Shown here piece after piece: positions 35,956 through 44,732 of a DNA stretch of 64,000 nucleotides. The stretch covers positions 97,403 through 161,402 of the forward strand of contig NZ_JACJSV010000002.1 in the NCBI RefSeq assembly GCF_014698335.1. The letters run 5' to 3'. A program made the translations under genes and the position numbers. Below the pieces are notes generated by a model. It searched no databases, was not told the DNA's origin, and saw only the letters and a list, made by a program, of their open reading frames with translations. The first letter of the stretch is position 1, and every line of letters starts with the position of its first letter. The stretch comes from Microcystis viridis FACHB-1342 (GTDB taxonomy: Bacteria > Cyanobacteriota > Cyanobacteriia > Cyanobacteriales > Microcystaceae).

Positions 35956-37446
35956 ATGCAACTGTTTGACTCAGAAACTGACGACGCTACGTCCAGCGCC
36001 TCCCCCACTCCTGTTTTTAATTCTTCCGATTCCTCACCGAGGCAATCCGACGCAGAAACCATGAACCGCTTGCCTAAACGTGCGCCCAAATCCAATCCTA
36101 GTCAGGGTTTTGCCCCAGTGCTAAAAAACCCGCGCTTTCTCATTCTCTGGGCGGGGGGAATTTTTTCCCAATTAGCGGATAAATTCTATTTAGTCCTGAT
36201 GATCTCCCTAATTGCCACCCATTACCAAGAAGCCGATCAATCGATTAGCGGCTGGGTATCGGCGATAATGATTGCTAATACAATTCCGGCGGTGTTAGTG
36301 GGTTCGGTGGCGGGTGTATATGTTGATAGATGGTTAAAAAAACAAGTTTTAGTTATTTCTAACCTTTTACGCGGGGTTTTTGTCCTCGTCATACCCCTAT
36401 TATTATGGTTAGTGCGCGAGCAAACTTTAGCGGTTCCCCTCGGTTGGTTGCCTGACGGTTTAAGAAATTGGCATTACCGGCTACAAGGAGAATTTAATTT
36501 ACCCTTCGGTTTTTTCCTGTTGTTAGTCATTACTTTTCTTGTCTCCACCTTAACCCAATTTTTTGCCCCCGCCGAACAATCTACCCTGGCATTAGTAGTA
36601 AAACGTCGTCATCTTCTGCCCGCAAATTCCCTCAACACTTTAACCACCATGGCAGTATTAATTATCGGTTTTGCCATCGGTGAACCTCTATTAGCTTTTG
36701 CTGATAGCATTTTCGGCACGAGAGCCGGACAATTTGATATTGGCAAAGTGATGATTGTCGGTGCTTTTTATATAATTGCCGGTTTAATTCTAATTATCCT
36801 GCGAACTAGCGAAAAATATGTTATTCCTACCGCAGAACAGCCCCATGTTTGGGAAGATATCCGCGACGGCATTCGTTACCTCAACAAAAATCATAAAGTT
36901 CGTAACGCCCTAATTCAATTAGTCATCTTATTCTGTATTTTTGCTGCTCTATCAGTATTAGCCGTCAGTATGGCGGAAAAACTACCCGGGTTAAAAGCTT
37001 CTCAATTCGGCTTTTTATTAGCCTCCTGTGGTGCAGGAATGGCAGTTAGTGCGATTACTTTGGGTTATTGGGGCCAAAAATTCTCCCACACCCAATTAAG
37101 TCTCTGGGGTTCTCTGGGTATGGCGGCAGCTTTAATCGGTTTATCTTTAGCAACAAAGAGTTTAATTTTAGCCTTCGCTATGACCGCTTTATTAGGGATT
37201 TTTGCCGCTTTAGTCGGGGTTCCCATGCAAACTACCCTACAGGCAGATACACCCCCCGAAATGCGCGGTAAAGTCTTTGGTTTAGAAAACAATGCCGTTA
37301 ATATTGCCCTCTCTTTACCATTAGCTGTTGCGGGTATCGCCGAAACTCAATTCGGACTCCGACCGGTACTATTAGCTTTAGCAGTTATGGCAGTCATCGG
37401 CGGTGGTTTTACTTGGTATGTTTCTGGCAATTTATCTAAAGATTAG
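35956..37446 (+). CDS. MFS transporter
   Basis: 496 residues. A Ser/Pro-rich soluble N-terminus of about 50 residues precedes roughly 11-12 membrane segments starting FLILWAGGIFSQLADKFYLV. The motif A-like loop is GSVAGVYVDRWLKKQVLV, and a late ALVGVPMQTTLQADTPPEMR resembles the LplT/macrolide-efflux-like branch of MFS. Substrate unknown. It lies 22 bp after recO, so it may be transcribed with it. Followed by a repeat-rich stretch. Confidence 0.85.
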   Translation: MQLFDSETDDATSSASPTPVFNSSDSSPRQSDAETMNRLPKRAPKSNPSQGFAPVLKNPRFLILWAGGIFSQLADKFYLVLMISLIATHYQEADQSISGWVSAIMIANTIPAVLVGSVAGVYVDRWLKKQVLVISNLLRGVFVLVIPLLLWLVREQTLAVPLGWLPDGLRNWHYRLQGEFNLPFGFFLLLVITFLVSTLTQFFAPAEQSTLALVVKRRHLLPANSLNTLTTMAVLIIGFAIGEPLLAFADSIFGTRAGQFDIGKVMIVGAFYIIAGLILIILRTSEKYVIPTAEQPHVWEDIRDGIRYLNKNHKVRNALIQLVILFCIFAALSVLAVSMAEKLPGLKASQFGFLLASCGAGMAVSAITLGYWGQKFSHTQLSLWGSLGMAAALIGLSLATKSLILAFAMTALLGIFAALVGVPMQTTLQADTPPEMRGKVFGLENNAVNIALSLPLAVAGIAETQFGLRPVLLALAVMAVIGGGFTWYVSGNLSKD

Positions 37447-37456
37447 CGGAACTTTT

Positions 37457-37546
37457 CAGTTATCAGTTATCAGGAGTCAGTTATCAGGAGTCAGTTATCA
37501 GGAGTCAGTTATCAGGAGTCAGTTATCAGGAGTCAGGAGTCAGGAG
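37457..37546. repeat. TCAGTTATCAGGAG tandem repeats
   Basis: About five 14-bp units TCAGTTATCAGGAG followed by shorter GTCAGGA units. Same base vocabulary as other CTGATAAC-type arrays. It starts 11 bp after the MFS stop codon. No coding. Confidence 0.75.
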
Positions 37547-37587
37547 ATTGCCTTTATTTATTCTCCTATCTCCCCCGCAAAGAAGCG

Positions 37588-37699
37588 GGCGTTGTCAGAT
37601 CAGAATATGAAGAATGAATTGCGACACAACGAGAGCCTTACTGTTAAAGCGTTTTCAAGTCTGCTCTGATGCGCCATCATCTTCAAACTTGACAACGCC
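37588..37699. repeat. 112-bp segment with 10-bp terminal inverted repeats
   Basis: GGCGTTGTCA (37588-37597) and TGACAACGCC (37690-37699) are perfect reverse complements. A small hairpin CCCGC-AAAGAA-GCGGG (37575-37590) overlaps the left end, like the subterminal hairpins of IS200/IS605-type elements. It could be a non-coding relative of such an element; weak. Confidence 0.4.
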
Positions 37700-37846
37700 A
37701 CTAAACGGTTGTACGAACAGGGTTATCAACGAGAGGATATTCTCAACCTCTTTAAAATAATAGAAAACGGGTTTCTTAAAGAAACCCGTTTTCTGGATAA
37801 TCCTAAGAGTGAGCTAACCCGCTACACTTTTGTCAACTTTTATTGA
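37685..37846 (+). pseudogene. C-terminal relic of an Rpn-family nuclease
   Basis: A 53-codon open stretch ending TGA translates to KLDNATKRLYEQGYQREDIL followed by NLFKIIENGF and ends TRYTFVNFY. The LYEQGYQREDILNLFK part matches the conserved C-terminal helices of Rpn/DUF4351-type recombination-promoting nucleases. There is no start codon or N-terminal domain. It is separate from the N-terminal fragment that begins at 37961. Confidence 0.6.
37763..37793. terminator. Strong 13-bp hairpin, terminator-like
   Basis: GAAAACGGGTTTC-TTAAA-GAAACCCGTTTTC is a perfect 13-bp stem with a five-base loop. The downstream arm ends in TTTTC rather than a long T run. It may act as a bidirectional terminator or be a dispersed palindrome. 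It lies inside the Rpn relic frame. Confidence 0.6.
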
Positions 37847-37960
37847 TTTAATGTCCACTTTTACCGTAAGTATTGTCAAGTAACCTTAAACTTGTTAGAA
37901 TCAAAGAGTTGTTATTTTCTGGTAGTCATTCACCGATGAGATTAGTTAAGATGATATTAC

Positions 37961-38386
37961 ATGACTAATAATGTTGATCATGATCGCTTATTTAAGGAAT
38001 TGATTTCCACCTTTTTTGTCGAATTTATTGAGTTGTTTTTTCCTGAAGTAATGAATTATTTAGACACAGACTCAATTACTTTTTTAGACAAAGAAGTATT
38101 TACCGATGTCACGGAAGGAGAAAGGCATGAAAGCGACTTAGTAGCACAAGTTAGGTTTCGCGGAAAAGAATCTTTCTTTCTGATTTATGTCGAGGCGCAG
38201 GAAAGTTCTCGAAAGTGGTTTAACCGGCGGATGTTTACTTATTTTGCTCGCTTTCATGAGAAATTTGTCTTACCGATTTATCCGATTGTAATTTTTTCTT
38301 ACTCCCAGCCCAAAAAAGAAGCAATTAGTCAGTATGTAGTCGATTTTCCCGATTTTAAGGTGTTAGAATTTAACTCTGAGAGCTGA
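37961..38386 (+). pseudogene. Rpn-family nuclease, N-terminal part only
   Basis: 141 residues, about half the usual family length. The N-terminal catalytic region is recognisable: DHDRLFKELISTFFVEFIEL, FPEVMNYLDTDSITFLDKEV, and the nuclease acidic residues in RHESDLVAQVRFRGKESFFL with YVEAQES. The protein stops at FNSES where the DNA changes into the end of a decayed IS4-type element, so it was probably truncated by that insertion. Any activity of the remaining core is uncertain. Confidence 0.7.
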
Positions 38387-38402
38387 GAGGGGGACAAGCG
38401 AG

Positions 38403-39755
38403 CTAGAAGGTAGATAGGGCAAGCGATATCGCTCTTTGTCCTTTGATGTAATCCTTCAACCGATAGCGGCTAATTTGCATTAGCTCTTCTATATTTTTTT
38501 GGGAACATTTGATGTAGCTGGAGCCAATGATAGAGATGTTGACCCACATAAAAACTGCTGTGTCTGCGTTGACCTTTATATCTTGTTTCAGGTCTTGTGA
38601 CATATTTTTGGATTCCCATATCCTTAATTTTTTTACCTTGCATTGTGGCACTTGTAGAGGCGATAGCTATAACAATTATCAGCTTTGATAGGTATTGCGG
38701 TGCTAATTGAGAACCTTCTAAGCTATAGCCTCCCGACTTAAAATCTCGAAACATATCCCCAATATCAAATCTTTTTTGATCGGCAATTATTGCCGTCTCT
38801 AAATCTCCAAAGTTAGTCAGAATATACCAAGGTTCTTTTGTTTGAAAACCCCAGTAGTTTTTTTCCACTTACCCGCTAAGTTAAACTCGACAAATCCCTG
38901 CTCTTTTGTAATATTGACATCCTTCAAAAATAGTTTAGTTCCTGGACTTAAACCTAACTCTCTCATTTCTTGATAAATTCATTCTTTTGTCTTGACATTT
39001 GTACTTTGTTTTTGTCTTAAACAAAAGTACAAACTCTTTTTCTGAAGACACTTTCTAAGACTGACCGAGCAAAATTCTCTATCTCCTAACACCACTATTT
39101 TATGACCTGATAGCACCGTCAATATTTTCGCCAATACTCGCTGCTGTTCTTCGAGATTACTACTTCCTTTTTTATCTAATATCTACCAATATATTGGCAT
39201 GGCTTTTTTGTTATAAATCAAACTCACCATCAAGATATTAATTGCTCCCCAACTCGTCCAGTCTATGGCAATATATACTAATCCTTTTGTTGTGAATCTC
39301 TGCTGCTGTTTTAACAGCTCTTTTAGGCAGGGAAACCAGATTTTTTCAATATTCAGAATTTCCAGCTTGAAAAATCTTTTTAGTTTTTTTCTCCGACTCT
39401 CAAACAGGATTGGTATTGGTAGTGCTTCTGCTAATATCTCTAACTTAGCTTGCTTTAGTATTTGCAAGGTTCCAACTATCATTAACAACAGTAGATATCC
39501 GGCTCGCCCCAGTTCATTCTCTAAGACTTTCTGGTATTGTAAAGTATGAAGCGATCGAATCTGGTAATATTGCTGCGGTGCTAAAACTGAAGCATCGTAG
39601 GTAAGATTTAATAATCCGAAACCGCAAAAAACCACTATTAGAAAGGAGACAATTAAGAACAATTTTTGCTTAAACAGCATCGGGATTAAAAACGGTGAGC
39701 TAAAAAAAATAAATTCCCCGTCCGGGACAGGGAAAAAATCTATCTTGATCAACAA
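38403..39755 (-). pseudogene. Decayed IS4-family transposase
   Basis: Read on the minus strand, a broken transposase is visible: N-terminal ILAEALPIPILFESRRKKLK and the first catalytic Asp in YIAIDWTSWGAINIL; a middle part with VVLGDREFCSVSLRKCLQKK; and a C-terminal part with EPWYILTNFGDLETAIIA and KRFDIGDMFRDFKSGGYSLE (the YREK-like region). It is interrupted by a TAG (39183-39185), a TGA (38979-38981) and frameshifts in A7 runs at 38858-38864 and 38494-38500. The true N-terminus is uncertain and may lie near 39640. Not active. Confidence 0.85.
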
Positions 39756-39760
39756 AACAA

Positions 39761-40249
39761 TTAATCCAAAAATCCCATTAAAGTTTCGGGATCATCGATT
39801 TCATTGGAAGCAACGGGACGATTACCCATGACTGTATAAGTTTCGCTAATGTGCAGATGACTGAGAGCAATCGGACGATTGCCAGAAATCGCTAGAGTGC
39901 TGCTAACTTCCATACCACTAGAGCCGACAGGACGCAATCCACCTACGGAAGAATAGGTACTAACCACTTTCAGATGGCTAACTTCTACGGGACGGCCTCC
40001 GGGTAACATTTCATCTTCCGTGAAGTGAAGATGGCTAGTACCAACAGGACGATTTTCGGGTAAGCGATGTTCGGGTTGATAGAATTTTAAGGCTTTGGAA
40101 GCCGATTCAGCGTTGTTTTTCACCGAAAGGGCGACCACTTCTTTATCTTTGGCGGTTTTAGCCGTAGTAGCTTTACCGCGTGTGCTGGTCTTTTCTTCTG
40201 TAGTTGCTGGGGTTTGAGTCCCGTTCGTTTCTAGATTTTCCACCGTCAT
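39761..40249 (-). CDS. Cyanobacterial protein with repeated RPV-SHL motifs (hypothetical)
   Basis: 162 residues. The N-terminal 60 residues are Thr/Lys/Ala-rich and probably disordered (TEEKTSTRGKATTAKTAKDK). The rest is five repeats of about 20 residues: ENRPVGTSHLHFTEDEMLPG, GRPVEVSHLKVVSTYSSVGG, LRPVGSSGMEVSSTLAISGN, RPIALSHLHISETYTVMGN, and RPVASNEIDDPETLMGFLD. No signal or membrane segment. I do not recognise a named family. It diverges from uvrB across a 192-bp gap. Confidence 0.75.
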   Translation of the reverse strand: MTVENLETNGTQTPATTEEKTSTRGKATTAKTAKDKEVVALSVKNNAESASKALKFYQPEHRLPENRPVGTSHLHFTEDEMLPGGRPVEVSHLKVVSTYSSVGGLRPVGSSGMEVSSTLAISGNRPIALSHLHISETYTVMGNRPVASNEIDDPETLMGFLD

Positions 40250-40441
40250 AACCTGATACTCCTTTCCGTTAATAGCTTCGGAGAAACGATAAGATTTAAG
40301 TTTAGGGTATTCTCGAAGACTTTTAATCTTTTTTTAAAATCCTCTCTAATATTAAGATACATCTTTCTTTCCCCAAAACCCTATCAGTGTTGGTAATTTG
40401 ATTGATAATTTATTTTGCCTGTTCTCTACACCTAGCCGCTA

Positions 40442-42445
40442 ATGACCGCTTTTCAACTACAAGCACCCTTTCAACCCACCGGGGATCAACCGGCAGCGAT
40501 CGATAAATTAGTAGATTCCCTGCAAAACCAGCATCGTTTCCAAACCCTCTTGGGGGCAACTGGCACCGGCAAAACCTTCACCATTGCCGCTGTGATCGAG
40601 AAAATCGGCAGGCCTACCCTTGTCCTAGCCCATAATAAGACCTTGGCTGCCCAATTATGTAACGAATTGCGGCAATTTTTCCCCAATAACGCCGTGGAAT
40701 ACTTTATCAGCTATTACGACTACTATCAACCGGAGGCTTATATTCCTGTCAGCGATACCTACATCGAAAAGAGTTCTTCAATTAATGATGAGATCGATAT
40801 GCTGCGCCATTCAGCCACGCGCTCGCTGTTTGAACGCAGGGATGTGATCGTCGTCGCTTCCATTAGTTGTATTTATGGTTTGGGAATGCCGGCGGAATAC
40901 CTGAAAGCGGCGATTTCCTTAACAGTTGGTCAAGAGTTCGACCAAAGGCAATTATTACGGGCCTTGGTGTCAGTGCAGTACAATCGCAATGATTTGGAGT
41001 TAACTCGCGGCCGTTTTCGTCTCAAGGGCGATATTTTGGAAATTGTTCCCGCTTACGAGGATCGGGTTATTAAAATTGATTTTTTTGGCGATGAGATTGA
41101 AAGTATTCGTTATCTCGATCCCCTGACGGGGGAAGTTTTGCAAAAATTAGAGCGAATTAGTATTTATCCGGCCCGTCACTTTGTTACCCCGGAGGAACGT
41201 TTAGAGGTAGCCTGTCGGGATATTAAAACCGAGTTAGATAACCGTTTATTGGAGTTAGAAAAAGCGGGCAAATTACTGGAAGCGCAACGTTTGGATCAAC
41301 GGACTCGTTATGATTTAGAAATGTTGCAGGAAGTGGGTTATTGTAATGGCGTCGAAAATTATTCGCGGCATTTAGCGGGTAGATTAGCGGGGGAACCGCC
41401 GGAATGTTTGGTGGATTATTTTCCCCAAGATTGGTTATTAGTTGTGGATGAATCTCATGTCAGTGTGCCGCAGATTCGCGGGATGTATAATGGCGATCAA
41501 TCACGAAAAAAAGTTTTGATCGATCACGGGTTTCGTTTACCCAGTGCTGCGGATAATCGTCCTTTGAAGTCGGAAGAATTTTGGCAGAAAGTTAATCAAT
41601 GTATTTTTGTTTCGGCCACTCCGGGAGATTGGGAATTAGAACAGTCAGAAAATCACATTGTTGAACAAATTATCCGACCGACGGGAGTTTTAGACCCAGA
41701 GATTTTTGTGCGACCAACCGAGGGACAAGTGGATGATTTATTAGGGGAAATTAAGGAGCGAGTGCGGTTAAATGAACGGGTTTTGATTACCACTTTAACC
41801 AAACGCATGGCCGAAGATTTAACCGAATACTTGCAAGAAAGGGGAATTAAAGTTAGATATCTACATTCAGAAATTCAATCAATTCAACGGATTGAAATTA
41901 TCCAAGACCTGCGAGAAGGGGTCTTTGACGTGCTGATCGGGGTGAATTTGCTTCGCGAGGGGTTAGACCTGCCGGAAGTGTCTCTAGTAGCGATTTTAGA
42001 CGCAGATAAGGAAGGATTTTTAAGGGCTACCCGCTCTTTAATTCAAACTATTGGCCGGGCTGCTCGTCATATTCGCGGTCAGGCAATTCTTTACGGAGAT
42101 AATCTCACTAATAGTATGATTAATGCGATCGAAGAAACTAAGAGACGGCGAGCTATTCAAGAGGAATATAACCAAAAACATGGGATTATTCCGCAACCGA
42201 TTGTTAAAAGGTCGAGTAATTCAATTTTGGCTTTTCTGGATATTTCCCGTCGTCTCAATTCCCAACAATTAGATCAGGTTTATGAGAATATAGAAGAACT
42301 TTCTTTAGAACAAATTCCCGAATTAATTCAACAACTAGAAGCGCAAATGAAAGAAGCGGCGAAAAATCTAGAATTCGAGGCAGCGGCTAAATATCGTGAT
42401 CGGATTAAGCAATTGCGAGATAAATTATTAAATCACGTTAGATAA
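40442..42445 (+). CDS. uvrB: Excinuclease ABC subunit UvrB
   Basis: 667 residues. The central helicase-like damage verifier of nucleotide excision repair. Walker [11 protein letters not shown] near residue 38; the DNA-separating hairpin at [21 protein letters not shown]; helicase motifs including [18 protein letters not shown] and QTIGRAARH; and a C-terminal UVR helix pair [20 protein letters not shown] for UvrC contact. Complete. The last 46 bp occur again at 43512-43560 as part of a tandem duplication. Confidence 0.98.
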   Translation: MTAFQLQAPFQPTGDQPAAIDKLVDSLQNQHRFQTLLGATGTGKTFTIAAVIEKIGRPTLVLAHNKTLAAQLCNELRQFFPNNAVEYFISYYDYYQPEAYIPVSDTYIEKSSSINDEIDMLRHSATRSLFERRDVIVVASISCIYGLGMPAEYLKAAISLTVGQEFDQRQLLRALVSVQYNRNDLELTRGRFRLKGDILEIVPAYEDRVIKIDFFGDEIESIRYLDPLTGEVLQKLERISIYPARHFVTPEERLEVACRDIKTELDNRLLELEKAGKLLEAQRLDQRTRYDLEMLQEVGYCNGVENYSRHLAGRLAGEPPECLVDYFPQDWLLVVDESHVSVPQIRGMYNGDQSRKKVLIDHGFRLPSAADNRPLKSEEFWQKVNQCIFVSATPGDWELEQSENHIVEQIIRPTGVLDPEIFVRPTEGQVDDLLGEIKERVRLNERVLITTLTKRMAEDLTEYLQERGIKVRYLHSEIQSIQRIEIIQDLREGVFDVLIGVNLLREGLDLPEVSLVAILDADKEGFLRATRSLIQTIGRAARHIRGQAILYGDNLTNSMINAIEETKRRRAIQEEYNQKHGIIPQPIVKRSSNSILAFLDISRRLNSQQLDQVYENIEELSLEQIPELIQQLEAQMKEAAKNLEFEAAAKYRDRIKQLRDKLLNHVR

Positions 42446-42449
42446 ACCT

Positions 42450-43421
42450 ATGACTAGATTTATTCATGACCAGTTTGCTAAAGATTATCTCGAAGAATTA
42501 TTATCTTCTCTGGGAGAAGTAAAATCGGCACGGGTTGTACGAGGAGAAGTACGAGAAATCGATGTCTGGTTTTCACCCCAGATTCTCGATAATAATCCGA
42601 GAGAACTGCTAGGATTACTGGGAAAAATGGCGATTAATCCCTGTTTATTTGAACCCTTTCGCAATCCTGTCACTGCTACAGAAATTAGGACTTGTCTGTT
42701 AAAACTGTTGGAAGTGGAAGGAGAAATTAATCGTCGAGCAAATCGTCAGAAAACGAATGTTAACGATGGAGAAATCCCCTGTCTCTGGATTTTGACTCCC
42801 AGTGCTTCCTCGCAACTGTTAGGAGGATTCGGAGCTAAATTAGATGAGGAGAATTGGGGGGAAGGTATCTATTTTTTGGCTCCCTCTTTACGCACGGCAA
42901 TCACCGTTATCCATCAATTACCCCCAACAGAAGCAACTCTCTGGTTAAGAATTTTAGGCCGGGGAAAAGTACAAGCAAGGGCGATCGATGAGCTAGAATC
43001 GTTACCAGAGGATCATCCTTTTCGGGTAAATGCTCTAGAATTATTATTAAACTTGAGAACTTCTTTAACTAACGATCAAGAGCTTGAACAGGAGGACAGA
43101 GAGTTAATTATGAGATTATCACCTTTATACACTTCCCGTCTTCAGGAAGAACTGGATGCTGGCCGTCAACAAGGTCTTCAACAAGGTCTTCAACAAGGTC
43201 TTCAACAGGGTCTTCAACAGGGTCTTCAACAGGGTCTTCAACAGGGTCTTCAACAAGGAGAACGTCTGGTGGTAGAAAATTTATTGAAAGCTCGTTTTGG
43301 TAATTTAGACCCAGATTTGTCCGTAATCATCGATCGCATTTTATTATTACCAGTGGAGGAGTTTACCCCTTTAATACTCAATTCATCTCGCACAGAATTA
43401 ATTGCCCACTTTTCTAATTGA
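42450..43421 (+). CDS. QQGL-repeat protein, copy 1 (DUF4351/'flagellar assembly protein H'-type)
   Basis: 323 residues. The N-terminal 230 residues (MTRFIHDQFAKDYLEELLSS onward, with VREIDVWFSPQ) resemble Rpn/PDDEXK-like proteins of cyanobacteria that are often misnamed flagellar assembly protein H. A hinge of seven QQGL units plus QQGE (43167-43250 in DNA) leads into a C-terminal helical domain with LLKARFGNLDPDLSVIIDRI. The gene follows uvrB by 4 bp. DUF4351-type C-termini are known to follow such Gln-Gly repeats. Not a flagellar gene here. Confidence 0.75.
   Translation: MTRFIHDQFAKDYLEELLSSLGEVKSARVVRGEVREIDVWFSPQILDNNPRELLGLLGKMAINPCLFEPFRNPVTATEIRTCLLKLLEVEGEINRRANRQKTNVNDGEIPCLWILTPSASSQLLGGFGAKLDEENWGEGIYFLAPSLRTAITVIHQLPPTEATLWLRILGRGKVQARAIDELESLPEDHPFRVNALELLLNLRTSLTNDQELEQEDRELIMRLSPLYTSRLQEELDAGRQQGLQQGLQQGLQQGLQQGLQQGLQQGLQQGERLVVENLLKARFGNLDPDLSVIIDRILLLPVEEFTPLILNSSRTELIAHFSN
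43167..43250 (+). repeat. Seven 12-bp CAACAGGGTCTT units
   Basis: In-frame tandem array coding QQGL seven times. The first three units read CAACAAGGTCTT, the rest CAACAGGGTCTT. Compare the 13-unit array in the paralogue. Confidence 0.95.
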
Positions 43422-43511
43422 AAGCATAACTCAATCTTTTGATGATAGTGGATTTGAAAATTGGCTGATTAACCAGAGCAGGCAATTTTCTGGGCAAATT
43501 CGGGGATATTT

Positions 43512-43560
43512 CGGATTAAGCAATTGCGAGATAAATTATTAAATCACGTTAGATAAACCT
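43512..43560 (+). pseudogene. Duplicated uvrB 3' end
   Basis: Identical to the last codons and stop of uvrB plus the spacer ([14 protein letters not shown] then stop), starting CGGATTAAGC. It is the mark of the tandem duplication that made the second QQGL gene; not expressed as a protein by itself. Confidence 0.9.
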
Positions 43561-44604
43561 ATGACTAGATTTATTCATGACCAGTTTGCTAAAGATTATC
43601 TCGAAGAATTATTATCTTCTCTGGGAGAAGTAAAATCGGCACGGGTTGTACGAGGAGAAGTACGAGAAATCGATGTCTGGTTTTCACCCCAGATTCTCGA
43701 TAATAATCCGAGAGAACTGCTAGGATTACTGGGAAAAATGGCGATTAATCCCTGTTTATTTGAACCCTTTCGCAATCCTGTCACTGCTACAGAAATTAGG
43801 ACTTGTCTGTTAAAACTGTTGGAAGTGGAAGGAGAAATTAATCGTCGAGCAAATCGTCAGAAAACGAATGTTAACGATGGAGAAATCCCCCGTCTCTGGA
43901 TTTTGACTCCCACCGCTTCCTCGCAACTGTTAGAAGGATTCGGAGCTAAATTAGATGAGGAGAATTGGGGGGAAGGTATCTATTTTTTGGCTCCCTCTTT
44001 ACGCACGGCAATCACCGTTATCCATCAATTACCCCCAACAGAAGCAACTCTCTGGTTAAGAATTTTAGGCCGGGGAAAAGTACAAGCAAGGGCGATCGAT
44101 GAGCTAGAATCGTTACCAGAGGATCATCCTTTTCGGGTAAATGCTCTAGAATTATTATTAAACTTGAGAACTTCTTTAACTAACGATCAAGAGCTTGAAC
44201 AGGAGGACAGAGAGTTAATTATGAGATTATCACCTTTATACACTTCCCGTCTTCAGGAAGAACTGGATGCTGGCCGTCAACAAGGTCTTCAACAAGGTCT
44301 TCAACAGGGTCTTCAACAGGGTCTTCAACAGGGTCTTCAGCAGGGTCTTCAACAGGGTCTTCAACAGGGTCTTCAACAGGGTCTTCAACAGGGTCTTCAA
44401 CAGGGTCTTCAACAGGGTCTTCAACAGGGTCTTCAACAGGGAGAACGTCTGGTGATAGAAAATTTATTGAAAGCTCGTTTTGGTAATTTAGACCCAGATT
44501 TGTCCCTGATCATTGATCGCATTTTATTATTACCAGTGGAGGAGTTTACCCCTTTAATAATTAATTCATCTCGCACAGAATTAATTGCCCACTTTTCCAA
44601 TTAA
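43561..44604 (+). CDS. QQGL-repeat protein, copy 2
   Basis: 347 residues, nearly identical to copy 1. Seen changes include IPRLWILTPTASSQLLEGF against IPCLWILTPSASSQLLGGF, and 13 instead of 7 QQGL units, which accounts exactly for the 24 extra residues. Upstream is the duplicated uvrB end, so it may have no promoter of its own beyond read-through. Downstream flank is also duplicated. Open and apparently intact. Confidence 0.75.
   Translation: MTRFIHDQFAKDYLEELLSSLGEVKSARVVRGEVREIDVWFSPQILDNNPRELLGLLGKMAINPCLFEPFRNPVTATEIRTCLLKLLEVEGEINRRANRQKTNVNDGEIPRLWILTPTASSQLLEGFGAKLDEENWGEGIYFLAPSLRTAITVIHQLPPTEATLWLRILGRGKVQARAIDELESLPEDHPFRVNALELLLNLRTSLTNDQELEQEDRELIMRLSPLYTSRLQEELDAGRQQGLQQGLQQGLQQGLQQGLQQGLQQGLQQGLQQGLQQGLQQGLQQGLQQGLQQGERLVIENLLKARFGNLDPDLSLIIDRILLLPVEEFTPLIINSSRTELIAHFSN
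44278..44433 (+). repeat. Thirteen 12-bp CAACAGGGTCTT units
   Basis: In-frame array of QQGL codons, nearly homogeneous, with one CAG-for-CAA change (near 44338). Both reverse frames stay open through it, giving a chance antisense frame of KTLL repeats. Confidence 0.95.
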
Positions 44605-44732
44605 AAGCATAACTCAATCCTTTGATGATACTGGATTTTAAAATTGGCTGATTAACCAGAGCAGGCAATTTTCTGGGCAAATTCGGGGATATTTCAGCTT
44701 TCTTGCTAATTTGTGGCCAAATTAGCGGCAAT

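Noticed and set aside
44236..44436. Antisense frame coding KTLL repeats
   Set aside because: It exists only because a 12-bp repeat keeps both strands open; no start signal and no conservation beyond the repeat.
42450..44604. Flagellar assembly protein H
   Set aside because: Similarity is to Gln-rich coils only; there are no flagellar genes and the organism type has no flagella.
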